Made by a program: the position numbers and the translations under genes. The notes below the pieces were generated by a model. It had not been told where the DNA came from. It did not search any database and saw only the letters and a program-made list of their open reading frames with translations. 43,770 nucleotides of DNA from the NCBI GenBank assembly GCA_964432825.1, contig CAYSOX010000011.1, forward strand, positions 1 to 43,770, in the 5' to 3' direction. Source of the stretch: UMGS1908 sp964432825 (GTDB lineage Bacteria; Bacillota; Clostridia; Christensenellales; UBA1242). The stretch's first letter is position 1, and each line of letters begins with the position of its first letter. Of the stretch, positions 16,928 through 25,060 are shown piece by piece.

Positions 16928-17218
16928 ATGATTATTGAACCATTATTTGATAGGGTAATTTTAAAAGAGGTTAAAGATAGCGAACAGAAATCGGCTAGCG
17001 GACTTGTGTTACCTGAAACCAATCAAGAAAAACCATTGATTGCCAAAGTGGTTGGCGTGGGCGATGGATACACCGCCGACGGCAAAACGGTGGATATGGT
17101 TGTTGCGGTTGGAGATAAAGTTGTGTACAGCAAATATGCGGGCATCAACTTTAAAATTGACGGCGAAGAAGTTGTTTTAATTCGCCAAAGTGATATTTTA
17201 GCAAAAATTAATAATTAA
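16928..17218 (+). CDS. groES: Co-chaperonin GroES
   Basis: GroES caps the GroEL folding chamber. The 96-residue product has the usual length and strands: LFDRVILKEV, a mobile loop EQKSASGLVLPET (residues ~20-32), GVGDGYTADGK, GDKVVYSKYAG and the C-terminal VVLIRQSDILA. The ATG at 16928 is chosen because AAAGGAG ends eight bases upstream; a GTG at 16919 overlaps that site. groEL follows after 12 bases. The mobile loop lacks the common isoleucine and carries LVL, which is normal variation. Confidence 0.96.
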   Translation: MIIEPLFDRVILKEVKDSEQKSASGLVLPETNQEKPLIAKVVGVGDGYTADGKTVDMVVAVGDKVVYSKYAGINFKIDGEEVVLIRQSDILAKINN

Positions 17219-17230
17219 GGAGAAACATTT

Positions 17231-18823
17231 ATGAGTAAAATTTTAAAATTTGGCGAAGATGCAAGAGGTTGCATTATAAACGGCATTGAAAAACTTGCTG
17301 ACGCCGTTAAGGTAACAATTGGACCAAAGGGCAGAAATTGTATTTTAGATAGACCCTATGGCGACCCACTTATCACCAACGATGGTGTAACAATTGCAAA
17401 AGAAATAGATTTGGATGACCCATTTGAGGCTGTTGGTGCAAATATCATAAAAGAGGTTAGCATAAAAACCAACGACCTCGCCGGAGACGGCACCACCACC
17501 GCAATAATTTTGGCTGAAAGCATGGCAAAAGAAGGCATTAAAAATATTGTTGCGGGTGCAAACCCACTTGAATTGAAACAAGGAATGAAATATGCAATAG
17601 ATTTTGTGGTAAAGAACCTTGAAAAGCAAGCAAAACCCGTTGAAAGCGATGACGAAGTGGAGCAGATTGGAACCATTTCTTCGGGCGACCGACAAATCGG
17701 AAAACTTATTGCCGATGCCATGCATTTAGTTGGCAAAGACGGGGCAATAACACTTGAGGAAGGAACATCTTCTAAAACCGAACTTTGCATCACTAAAGGA
17801 TTACAAATTGACCGCGGAATGCTCTCACCATATATGGCAAACATTCAAGACAAGCAAGTTTGTGAATTGGAAAACGCAACCATAATTATGACCGACAAAA
17901 AAATAACTTCATTGAATGAAATTGTACCACTTTTAGAACAAATTTTGCCCGAAAACCCAAAAATATTGCTAATTGCCGATGAAATAGAAAGCGATGCAGT
18001 TGCTGGGCTTGTGGTGAACAAACTGCGGGGCAATTTAAACATTGTAGCCATAAAATCACCCGCTTTTGGCGATAGGCGAAAGGAACTTATGGAAGATATT
18101 GCCGTTTTAACTGGCGCTACAATAATTTCCCACGATGTTGGACTAGACTTTTCAAATGCCACAAAAGATTGTTTTGGACACGCAAAAAAGGTTATTGTAG
18201 ATAGTGCAACCACCACAATTATTGATGGCGCGGGCGACAAAAACAAAATTGAATTACGAAAAAACCAAATACGCGAAAAAATTAGCACTTTGGATACCGA
18301 TTTTGAAAGGGAAAAGCATTCCGAAAGACTTTCAAAACTTTCGGGCGGAATTGCGATTATTAAAGTTGGAAGTTCCACCGAAATTGAAATGAAAGAGAAA
18401 AAACTAAGAATTGAAGATGCGTTAAATGCCACAAAGGCTGGAACAATTGAAGGCGTTGTTGCAGGAGGCGGTATAGCATTACTTCAAACAATCTCCCCAC
18501 TTTCCGACCATATAAAAAACCTTTCGGGGGATATTAAAACAGGTGCCGAAATAGTGCTTAAAAGCCTATCTGCCCCACTTTCTCAAATCACTAAAAATGC
18601 CGGCAAAAATAGCGGTGTTATAATTGAAAAATGTTTGAATTCAGCCACAGCGAACTTTGGATATGATGCCCAAAATGACAAATTTGTGGATATGTTCTCG
18701 GCGGGAATTATCGACCCTGCAAAGGTCACAAAAACTGGACTTATAAATGCAGGTAGTGTGGTTGGAACCCTGCTCACTACCGAGTGCATCATTTGTGAAA
18801 AACCACAAACTAAACAACCCTAA
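17231..18823 (+). CDS. groEL: Chaperonin GroEL
   Basis: This ATP-driven folding chaperonin forms two stacked rings of seven. The 530-residue product shows VTIGPKGRNCILD, ITNDGVTIAKEI, the ATP motif DLAGDGTTTA near residue 84, VKSP-type AIKSPAFGDRR and a late GTIEGVVAGGGIA. It follows groES with AAGGAG before the ATG. It is rather divergent: it is slightly short, ends ECIICEKPQTKQP with no Gly-Met tail, has cysteines at the C terminus, and has ISSGDRQIG where most have ISA.D..IG. The ATP-site aspartates remain, so it should be active. Confidence 0.96.
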   Translation: MSKILKFGEDARGCIINGIEKLADAVKVTIGPKGRNCILDRPYGDPLITNDGVTIAKEIDLDDPFEAVGANIIKEVSIKTNDLAGDGTTTAIILAESMAKEGIKNIVAGANPLELKQGMKYAIDFVVKNLEKQAKPVESDDEVEQIGTISSGDRQIGKLIADAMHLVGKDGAITLEEGTSSKTELCITKGLQIDRGMLSPYMANIQDKQVCELENATIIMTDKKITSLNEIVPLLEQILPENPKILLIADEIESDAVAGLVVNKLRGNLNIVAIKSPAFGDRRKELMEDIAVLTGATIISHDVGLDFSNATKDCFGHAKKVIVDSATTTIIDGAGDKNKIELRKNQIREKISTLDTDFEREKHSERLSKLSGGIAIIKVGSSTEIEMKEKKLRIEDALNATKAGTIEGVVAGGGIALLQTISPLSDHIKNLSGDIKTGAEIVLKSLSAPLSQITKNAGKNSGVIIEKCLNSATANFGYDAQNDKFVDMFSAGIIDPAKVTKTGLINAGSVVGTLLTTECIICEKPQTKQP

Positions 18824-19140
18824 CCAATTTTTATAAAACAATAAAAAATATCAGCAATTATTGTTTACCCTCAAAGCATACCACTTGCAAATCTAAAAAA
18901 CCAGATTTTTCACCATAAACAACATCTTTTAACCATCAAAAACATCACCAAAAAATAAATAAACATTATCACTTGTTTTAATAAAGATTTTCCTAATAAA
19001 CAATAAAATACTTTGAAATATTTTTAATTTATGATATTTTATTAAATGTAGAAAACTTTTACCGCTTGTACGATAAATATATCGTTCCCTACGCTTAAAG
19101 GAATGCACTTTGATAATACCAACAGAAAGGAAGGTATTTT
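18824..19140. other. Intergenic region with a promoter for the NUDIX-UDG operon
   Basis: No gene is seen. TTGAAA (19013-19018), a 16-base spacer and TATTTT (19035-19040) make a plausible sigma-A promoter, giving a leader of about 95 bases that contains a small palindrome CGATAAATATATCG. No T-box or riboswitch consensus is evident. Confidence 0.5.
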
Positions 19141-20199
19141 ATGTTTAATTTAATAAATGAACTAGATAATTACATTGCATTAGACCCAACCGAAAAAGAA
19201 AATGTTAAAAAAGTATTTTTATTTTTGAAAAACAATAAAAATTGTTTTAGTCGCTCAAATTTAATCGGTCATATAACAGCAGGTGGACTTGTAGTTGATA
19301 TGAAAGGAAATGTTTTACTTAATCACCACAAAAAAACTGGAATGTGGTTTCAATTTGGTGGACACAGCGATGGCGACAGCGATTCATTAAATGTTGCCTT
19401 ACGAGAAATTAAAGAAGAAGCGGGGCTAAAGAACCTAAAATTAATTTCAAACAAAATTTTTGATGTAGATAAACAAAGAATTGGCGAAAATATTAAGAAA
19501 AATGAACCTGCCCACTTTCATTACGATATAAATTTTCTTTTTTTATCAAATGAATCCAATTTTAAAATTTCTGACGAGTCAACCGAAATTAAATGGGTTA
19601 CAATTGCTGAAGCAAGAAAATTGATAAACACAGACGATTTTACAATGCAAAGAATGTTAAAAAAATATGAAGATATTATGCTTCACAATGTAGAATTGTA
19701 TATTCCCAACCTTAACGACTTATGGTTCAGAGAAGAATGTATGTCCGACCCAGAAACTATGAACTACAATGCAGGCTACGATGTGCATTTTGAGGGGTAC
19801 CATTATGACACGGGTTGCATAGATTTTCCAAAGGAAAAGTGGGAAAAATGGTTTAATGAAAAATTAAGCAATCCTAATTTTTTCTATGCATATATAGTTT
19901 CAAACAACAAGTTTGTAGGTTATGTAAACTTCAATAAAAATCCCGAAACAAACAGTGCAACAATGGGTATTGTTATAAAAAGAGAATATCGTGGCAATGG
20001 ATTTATGCGCCCAGCAATCAAAAAACTTATAGAAAAAGCGAAAGATTTCGGTATATCCGCCCTAACAGACACCCTTCCAGAAAACCGAACAAATGCTTTG
20101 AAAGTATTTTACGATTTGGGATTTGAAAAGATAGGCGAGTTTAAAACATCCAAATTTGATACACACGAAACCGTTGTTAAAATTTCAAAATCATTATGA
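19141..20199 (+). CDS. NUDIX hydrolase fused to a GNAT acetyltransferase
   Basis: The 352-residue protein has two domains. Residues ~40-180 are NUDIX, which cleaves nucleoside diphosphate derivatives: GMWFQFGGHSDGD and REIKEEAGL form the Nudix box, although the first conserved Glu (GX5E) is Ser here; the two catalytic Glu of REIKEE are kept. Residues ~185-350 are GNAT, seen in YVNFNKNPETNSATMGIVI and the acetyl-CoA loop EYRGNGF. A potential role is cleaning the nucleotide pool combined with acetylation of an unknown target. GAAAGGAAGG precedes the ATG. The next gene follows after seven bases. Confidence 0.85.
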   Translation: MFNLINELDNYIALDPTEKENVKKVFLFLKNNKNCFSRSNLIGHITAGGLVVDMKGNVLLNHHKKTGMWFQFGGHSDGDSDSLNVALREIKEEAGLKNLKLISNKIFDVDKQRIGENIKKNEPAHFHYDINFLFLSNESNFKISDESTEIKWVTIAEARKLINTDDFTMQRMLKKYEDIMLHNVELYIPNLNDLWFREECMSDPETMNYNAGYDVHFEGYHYDTGCIDFPKEKWEKWFNEKLSNPNFFYAYIVSNNKFVGYVNFNKNPETNSATMGIVIKREYRGNGFMRPAIKKLIEKAKDFGISALTDTLPENRTNALKVFYDLGFEKIGEFKTSKFDTHETVVKISKSL

Positions 20200-20206
20200 G
20201 GGTAAT

Positions 20207-20767
20207 ATGGATAAAATTACAAATATGATTAAGTCATGTACATTGTGCGGAAGTTTACCAAAATTAACCGACATTTATATGCAAGTCGGAAAAACTAGAT
20301 TTATAATAATTGGAGAAAGTCCCGCAAAAGATGGTTGGATACAAAGCAAAAGAGCCTTTTATAATACATGCGGAAAACTTCAAGCAAGTGGTCAAGTTTT
20401 AGAAAAACTATTAAACAATATTAGTCTTAAAATAGACGACTTGTATTTTACCGAGTGCTGTAAGTGTATAATTGAAGATAAATCGATGCTTACAAAATGC
20501 TCAAAAAATTGTCTGCCAATTCTATACGAACAACTAAGCAATATTCCTTGCGATATTATTTTAACTATGGGTTTACATCCCACCCAAGCATTGTTAGGCA
20601 CAAAAATAAACCGATTTGCCGATGTTGTTGGCAAAGAATTTCATTTAACTATAGCCAATAAGTCTTTTTTGATTATTCCAATTTATCATCCAAGCCCAAT
20701 AAACCCCAAAGGATACAAAGGCAATGTTCCAATATTTGAACACTTAAAGCAGATAATTGAAAACTAA
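20207..20767 (+). CDS. Uracil-DNA glycosylase superfamily protein
   Basis: UDG-fold enzymes remove damaged bases from DNA. The 186-residue protein shows the family's two key segments: IIGESPAKDGW near residue 36 and IPIYHPSPINPKG near residue 160, where His and Ser/Pro match the catalytic loop. Cysteines (CTLCG, CCKC, CSKNC) resemble an iron-sulfur cluster set, as in family 4/5 UDGs. The exact substrate is uncertain. The ATG at 20207 follows GAGGGT; the longer frame overlaps the upstream gene and is not preferred. It is cotranscribed with the NUDIX-GNAT gene, suggesting a shared base-damage function. Confidence 0.75.
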   Translation: MDKITNMIKSCTLCGSLPKLTDIYMQVGKTRFIIIGESPAKDGWIQSKRAFYNTCGKLQASGQVLEKLLNNISLKIDDLYFTECCKCIIEDKSMLTKCSKNCLPILYEQLSNIPCDIILTMGLHPTQALLGTKINRFADVVGKEFHLTIANKSFLIIPIYHPSPINPKGYKGNVPIFEHLKQIIEN

Positions 20768-20780
20768 AATAAAAAACAAT

Positions 20781-20820
20781 AAAAAATATCAATTTGACTT
20801 AGGTCTTATTGATATTTTTT
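20781..20820 (+). terminator. Terminator of the NUDIX-UDG operon
   Basis: A 13-bp A/T-rich stem, AAAAAATATCAAT (20781-20793) and ATTGATATTTTTT (20808-20820), ends in six T. It begins 14 bases after the stop. Confidence 0.75.
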
Positions 20821-20893
20821 ATTTATCTGCAAAAGATATATAAAATATGTTAAAAGCCATAATGAGTTTATATTAAAACAAAAAACCTTTGGG

Positions 20894-21184
20894 CAATTAG
20901 TTACCTTTTTGATATTAAAGATAGCACCAATAAATGAGGCTTTTAACAATTTTTTAACTTTTTAGAATTTTAGAAATTGGATAACAAAAGAAGTTTAAAC
21001 AATTGGCTACTTTTTAGACTTTAAAGATAGCGTCAATAAATGAGGCTTTTTAACAATTTTTTAACTTTTTAGAATTTTAGAAATTGGATAACAAAAGAAG
21101 TTTAAACAATTGGCTACTTTTTAGACTTTAAAGATAGCGTCAATAAATGAGGCTTTTTAACAATTTTTTAACTTTTTAGAATTT
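20894..21184. repeat. 107-bp tandem repeat, 2.7 copies
   Basis: Copy 1 is 20894-20999 (106 bp, several differences), copy 2 is 21000-21106, and copy 3 is 21107-21184 (truncated). Copies 2 and 3 agree at every position I compared. Each unit contains TAAAGATAGCGTCAATAAAT and GGATAACAAAAGAAG blocks and no long open frame. It fills the gap between the UDG gene and rnhA. Confidence 0.9.
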
Positions 21185-21220
21185 CCGGTTCTTCATCTTT
21201 AATTTGATGTTTTATTTTAA

Positions 21221-21658
21221 TTACTTATTTGGTAATTTTCTGCCGGTTGCAAGAGCGTCACAAATTTCATTGTATTTATCGCCGGCGTGTCCTTTAACTT
21301 TATTGAAGTTAACCTCGTGGAATTGCGTTAATTTAATCAACTCTTGCCAAAGTTCTTTGTTTGCGACCTCTTTTTTTTGTGAATTTTTCCAGCCATTTTT
21401 TATCCAGCCCGAAATCCAATCGTCCAAAAAGGCATTAACCACATAAGCACTATCGCTAAAAAGGTTAACTTTGCACGGCTCTTTCAGCATTTTAAGTGCT
21501 TCTACACAAGCCGTAAGTTCCATTTTGTTATTGGTGGTAATTTCCTCAAAACCACAAAGTTCTCTTTCAATATTTCCATAAATTAAAACGGCACCCCAGC
21601 CACCTTTACCGGGGTTTCCGGAACACGCACCATCGGTATAAATTGTAACTTCTTTCAT
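21221..21658 (-). CDS. rnhA: Ribonuclease HI
   Basis: This enzyme cleaves the RNA strand of RNA-DNA hybrids such as replication primers. The 145-residue product has the catalytic acids in IYTDGACSGNPG (Asp8), KMELTA (Glu near 47), FSDSAYV (Asp near 69) and the C-terminal CDALA (Asp near 134), plus KVKGHAGDKYNE. The length matches the bacterial family. The ribosome site is weak. It is oriented like its neighbours dut and rpsR but separated from them by long gaps, so it is probably its own transcript. Confidence 0.95.
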   Translation of the reverse strand: MKEVTIYTDGACSGNPGKGGWGAVLIYGNIERELCGFEEITTNNKMELTACVEALKMLKEPCKVNLFSDSAYVVNAFLDDWISGWIKNGWKNSQKKEVANKELWQELIKLTQFHEVNFNKVKGHAGDKYNEICDALATGRKLPNK

Positions 21659-22138
21659 AAACCTACTTTTTGGGGTTTCATCAAATCAACTCGACCTTTG
21701 ACAAATTATTAAAAACTATTTTGTTTAAAACTAAAAACCTTTAAGTTCTGTTTTTAATAATTTAATTGTTGACCCAAATCATCACCCATTCCCTAATATT
21801 TTGTTGAACTTGCTTTTATCTAAAGCAGAAAACTCTTGCTTTTTGTTTTTTGAATTAGTTTTTTGATAAACTGAATATATTTAATGTTTAAAATTTATTT
21901 TACTTACAATCAAAAATTTTTTTATTCTCTATTAGTTATTGGTTAAACAGTTCCCTTTATTGTAGGAAATAAATTTGTTTCCCCTTAAAAGTCCCCCAAA
22001 TTATATTGATTTTAAAATTAATTAATTATTAGTGGACATAAACTCATAGTCGTGATTTACATAAGACAACTTATTTATTGTTGTAAGCAAACTTAATTTT
22101 CCTTTAAAACCCTAAAACTATATTGATTTTGATATTAA
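21659..22138. other. Intergenic region with a diverged direct repeat
   Basis: No gene. Segments near 21978-22034 and 22098-22145 share the order CCTTTAAAA...CTATATTGATTTT...ATTAATTAGTGG with scattered differences. The second contains the 3' end of dut, so the first looks like an old duplicate of that end. Confidence 0.4.
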
Positions 22139-22597
22139 TTAGTGGTTTGTGGAACCGAATCCGCCCTTTCTAATTGTTGTAATTTCCGCTTCGTCATCTA
22201 CCGTTAAAAACTTAAAGAAGAATATTTGTCCAATTTTGTCGCCTTTTTTTACAACATAAGGCTCTTTGCCGTGGTTAAACAGCATAAATCCAATATTGCC
22301 GTCATTTGCTTCCGAATCCGCATAATCACTTTCTACAATTCCTACACCTTGTGCAAGCATAACCCCACGCTTACCCATACCCGAAGTTGCACTAAGCATA
22401 AACCCCTCATCGGTATTGCAATAAGCCTTGCAATTAATGAAAATCAATTTAGTTTCTGAAGGCTCAATAATTTCGTCAATTGGTGAAAAACAATCATAAC
22501 AAACTGAATGTTTGGTTGCACGAACGGGCATTTTGATATCCTCGGCTCGTTGACCATACATTAGCATTTCATCTTTGATTGGTGCAAATTTTCGCAT
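22139..22597 (-). CDS. dut: dUTP diphosphatase
   Basis: The enzyme converts dUTP to dUMP, keeping uracil out of DNA and feeding thymidylate synthesis. The 152-residue protein has the trimeric dUTPase motifs: a SATSGMGKRG segment, GVGIVESDYAD, GDKIGQIFF and the terminal Gly-rich RKGGFGSTNH. An uncommon feature is that the ESDYADSEANDGNIGF loop is longer than the usual DSDYRGEI. The ATG at 22597 follows AGGAGAAAA; a longer frame to 22660 lacks a ribosome site. A UDG-like gene is nearby, and the two would complement each other in uracil control. Confidence 0.9.
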   Translation of the reverse strand: MRKFAPIKDEMLMYGQRAEDIKMPVRATKHSVCYDCFSPIDEIIEPSETKLIFINCKAYCNTDEGFMLSATSGMGKRGVMLAQGVGIVESDYADSEANDGNIGFMLFNHGKEPYVVKKGDKIGQIFFFKFLTVDDEAEITTIRKGGFGSTNH

Positions 22598-22690
22598 AAA
22601 TTTTCTCCTATAAATTAAAACCTTGGAATATAGTATACCAACTATTTCTTTTTTTCTCAACTAAAAAAACACCTTAATGCAAAGTTAATT

Positions 22691-22736
22691 TGGGGCACGC
22701 ACCAAAAGTTAGACAACTTTAGGAGGCTCACTTTAA
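22691..22736. repeat. Dispersed palindromic element, copy A
   Basis: TTGGGG, a variable six-base stretch, then CCAAAAGTTAGACAACTTTA and GGAGG.TCACTT. The core CCAAAAGTT-AGAC-AACTTTAGG is a near-perfect palindrome. The same element occurs inverted at 41099-41144. It may be the end of a lost insertion sequence (the pattern resembles IS3-family termini) or a dispersed repeat. Confidence 0.6.
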
Positions 22737-22810
22737 TTGCAAGTTTAAGATGTTTTTTATTTATCTTTCGTTTTTCGCGACTTTTTCCATAATTTATTCT
22801 GGATAAGTGC

Positions 22811-23737
22811 TTAAATCTGTTTGTTTTTCTGTTTTTGTTTTATTGGTTTTGTAGGCTTCAAATTTGTATCCGCTTCTTTTTGAAGAGGGTTATCTTGTAA
22901 GGGTTCATCGCTGGTTTCATTCTCAATCTTTCCTTGTTTACTATCAATTGATGAATTTTCTGCAACAACACTTTTTAAACTTTCTTCAGCATCGTTTAAA
23001 ATTTGTTGAGTTGAAAAATCATTTGAAGTTGGATTTTTATTCACTTCTTTATTATCTTTTATTTTGTAAGATATTAAAGATTTTGGAACTTCACCACTAT
23101 TTTTGATTATTACTCCACAAATTATGCTGACAACTAACGACCCCGACGCATCCAAAATTAAGTCTTTCATAGTATCTGTTAATGCATTTCGTCCAACAAA
23201 AGGCTCTCCCGTGATTGAATTGTATGCCCGTTGCATATTTGTTCCAAAGATGCCGTCAATACTAAACTCCACAATTTCCCACAACACACCTATTGTGACC
23301 GTTAAAGTAAATGCACTTAAAACAATCAAAAATTTATTGATATGTACAATGTCGTTATCATTTAAAAGGTTGATAAATGAGAAACACCCAAGAGTTATAA
23401 GTCCGCCACTAAGACCATGCAACAAACTATCCCAACCCTTTACATTAACATAAAATCCACCAACCTCGCCGAGTATGAAGTGTGCCAAGCAAAACAGAAT
23501 AAAGATTATATAAAAATAATCGGGAACTTCTACCTTAATTTTCTTTATTAGTTTTGGAAGTAAGGTAACAACCAAAAAGGCAACACATTGAACAATGTTG
23601 AAAATATATTGGCTTTTTAATTGTGAATCGTCGGTTAAAATTAGCCCAACTAAGAATAACCCCAAATCTATAAAGACTAACGCCCTTAAAACGATATAAA
23701 AATATTTGGACTTAAAAAATTTTTTTATTGCTCCCAT
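22811..23737 (-). CDS. Integral membrane protein, YjdF/DUF2238-like
   Basis: The 308-residue protein has about seven membrane spans in residues 15-215, for example YFYIVLRALVFIDLGLFLVG and DYFYIIFILFCLAHFILGE. The motifs GWDSLLHGLSGG, GVLWEIVEFSID and DTMKDLILDASGSL are characteristic of the YjdF-like/DUF2238 family, whose members resemble rhomboid-sized membrane proteins of unknown activity; the polar His, Glu and Asp within membrane segments look catalytic or transport-related. The last ~85 residues are charged and probably disordered in the cytoplasm. AGGGAGAG precedes the ATG. Confidence 0.75.
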   Translation of the reverse strand: MGAIKKFFKSKYFYIVLRALVFIDLGLFLVGLILTDDSQLKSQYIFNIVQCVAFLVVTLLPKLIKKIKVEVPDYFYIIFILFCLAHFILGEVGGFYVNVKGWDSLLHGLSGGLITLGCFSFINLLNDNDIVHINKFLIVLSAFTLTVTIGVLWEIVEFSIDGIFGTNMQRAYNSITGEPFVGRNALTDTMKDLILDASGSLVVSIICGVIIKNSGEVPKSLISYKIKDNKEVNKNPTSNDFSTQQILNDAEESLKSVVAENSSIDSKQGKIENETSDEPLQDNPLQKEADTNLKPTKPIKQKQKNKQI

Positions 23738-23762
23738 ATTATTCTCTCCCTAAAAAAAACAT

Positions 23763-23789
23763 AAGGGCAGTGAAATAATCACCGCCCTT
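23763..23789 (-). terminator. Terminator of the rpsF-ssb-rpsR operon
   Basis: On the minus strand the 11-bp stem AAGGGCGGTGA / TCACTGCCCTT (one G-U pair) is followed by ATG and a run of T, 15 bases after rpsR. Confidence 0.85.
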
Positions 23790-23803
23790 TGACCTTGACC
23801 AAA

Positions 23804-24070
23804 TTAGTCATTTTTATATGGTAATAATGCCATAACTCTTGCACGCTTGATTGCATTTGTAAGTTCTCTTTGGTGCTTTGCGCAAAGACCAGAAATTCTT
23901 CTTGGTACAATTTTGCCCTTTTCGGTCATATATCTTTTTAATTTTGCAACATCTTTGTAGTCGATATCTTCAACCTTATCTTGGCAGAAAGCACATACTT
24001 TTTTTACTTGCTTTTTAGTCTTTTTTCCAGACTTATCATCATAGCCTGCGTTATTTCTTTGTGGTTTCAT
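23804..24070 (-). CDS. rpsR: 30S ribosomal protein S18
   Basis: S18 binds S6 in the platform of the 30S subunit. The 88-residue protein has a basic N-terminal extension, the cysteine pair VCAFCQDK (a possible zinc-type S18; two Cys here and a third near LCAKHQ), DIDYKDVAKLKRYMTEKGKIVPRRISGLCAKHQRELTNAIKRAR and MALLPYKN. It is the last gene of rpsF-ssb-rpsR, 33 bases after ssb. AGAAGGAG precedes the ATG. Confidence 0.96.
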   Translation of the reverse strand: MKPQRNNAGYDDKSGKKTKKQVKKVCAFCQDKVEDIDYKDVAKLKRYMTEKGKIVPRRISGLCAKHQRELTNAIKRARVMALLPYKND

Positions 24071-24103
24071 TGAATATTCTCCTTCTATTATTAGTTTTCT
24101 AAA

Positions 24104-24541
24104 CTAGAATGGCAAATCGTCATCATCGATTGGTTCAAACTTAGCGATTTTGTTTCCACCAGCATTTGAAGTCGACTTTGGTTCGTCATCAAATTTAGAT
24201 TTTTCTGTTGGTTCCCCGCCTTCACTTCTTCTGCCTACAAATTCAACATTTTCTACACTAACTTCGGTTACATAACGCTTGTTGCCGTCTTGACCTTCAT
24301 AACTTCTTGTTTGAATGTTTCCGACAACGCCAACCGAACTTCCTTTCTTAAAATATTTAGAAACGAATTCAGCAGTATTTCTCCACGCTACGCAATTGAT
24401 AAAATCAGTTTCTCTTTCGCCATCCGCATTTGCATAGGCTCTTGATACAGCAACGGTGAATCTACAAACGCTAACACCCGATGGTGTTGTGGTAAGTTCA
24501 GGGTCTCTTGCAAGATTTCCAACTAAAATAACTTTGTTCAT
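24104..24541 (-). CDS. ssb: Single-stranded DNA-binding protein
   Basis: SSB coats single-stranded DNA in replication and repair and recruits partners through its tail. The 145-residue protein has an OB fold (MNKVILVGNLARDPELTTTP, VAVSRAYAN, DFINCVAWRNTAEFV, YFKKGSSVGVVGNIQTRSYE), a Gly/Ser/Lys linker, and the acidic C-terminal tip DDDDLPF that binds partner proteins. AGGAGAAA precedes the ATG. It lies between rpsF and rpsR, the conserved arrangement in Bacillota. Confidence 0.97.
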   Translation of the reverse strand: MNKVILVGNLARDPELTTTPSGVSVCRFTVAVSRAYANADGERETDFINCVAWRNTAEFVSKYFKKGSSVGVVGNIQTRSYEGQDGNKRYVTEVSVENVEFVGRRSEGGEPTEKSKFDDEPKSTSNAGGNKIAKFEPIDDDDLPF

Positions 24542-24572
24542 AATTTTCTCCTAATTTTTAAGACAAATTTAA

Positions 24573-24857
24573 TTACTTAGCAACAATCATATATCTTACA
24601 ATGTTGTCTGTAATGTTAAGTTGTTTGCCTAAAACATTTGCGATGTCGCTATTTTCAGAAGTGAAGTTTACTAAGCAATAATAACCTTCAGTTTTGTAAT
24701 TGATAGGATAAGCAAACTTTTTGTCGCCAATCTTTTCAACACCTTCAATAACGCCAGCATTTTTTGTGATAAGAGTTTCAACTTTCTTTAAACAAGCATC
24801 TCTTTCTTCTTCGCTAATTCCAGTTGAAACAATATATAACATTTCATACTTTTGCAT
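24573..24857 (-). CDS. rpsF: 30S ribosomal protein S6
   Basis: S6 pairs with S18 on the 30S platform. The 94-residue protein shows KYEMLYIVSTGISEEERDAC, VEKIGDKKFAYPINYKTEGYYCLVNF and the LNITDNIVRYMIV end. It begins the operon; AAGGAGGT lies ten bases upstream. The leader to about 24920 contains CCGATTTAG and other short complementary pieces. An S6:S18 autoregulatory RNA might lie there, but I could not recognise its consensus. Confidence 0.95.
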   Translation of the reverse strand: MQKYEMLYIVSTGISEEERDACLKKVETLITKNAGVIEGVEKIGDKKFAYPINYKTEGYYCLVNFTSENSDIANVLGKQLNITDNIVRYMIVAK

Positions 24858-25060
24858 AAATAGTTTTACCTCCTTTTGGACTAAATCGGCTTCAGGAAAA
24901 ACCCCAAAGCAAGGATTTCGTGCAATATTTTAACATATTAATTTTGATTTTTCAAGTGTTTAAACGAAATAATTATGATTTTTATAATATTTCATATTTT
25001 ACACTTTATAAAAATAATTTTTAAAATCTAATTACTAAATAAACTGCAAGCACGCGAAAA

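Noticed and set aside
20894..21184. CRISPR array
   Set aside because: The units are 107-bp direct tandem repeats without unique spacers, and no cas genes are near.
24858..24960. S6:S18 autoregulatory RNA before rpsF
   Set aside because: A CCG and short complementary pieces exist, but I could not assemble the conserved stem; a covariance search of this leader would settle it.
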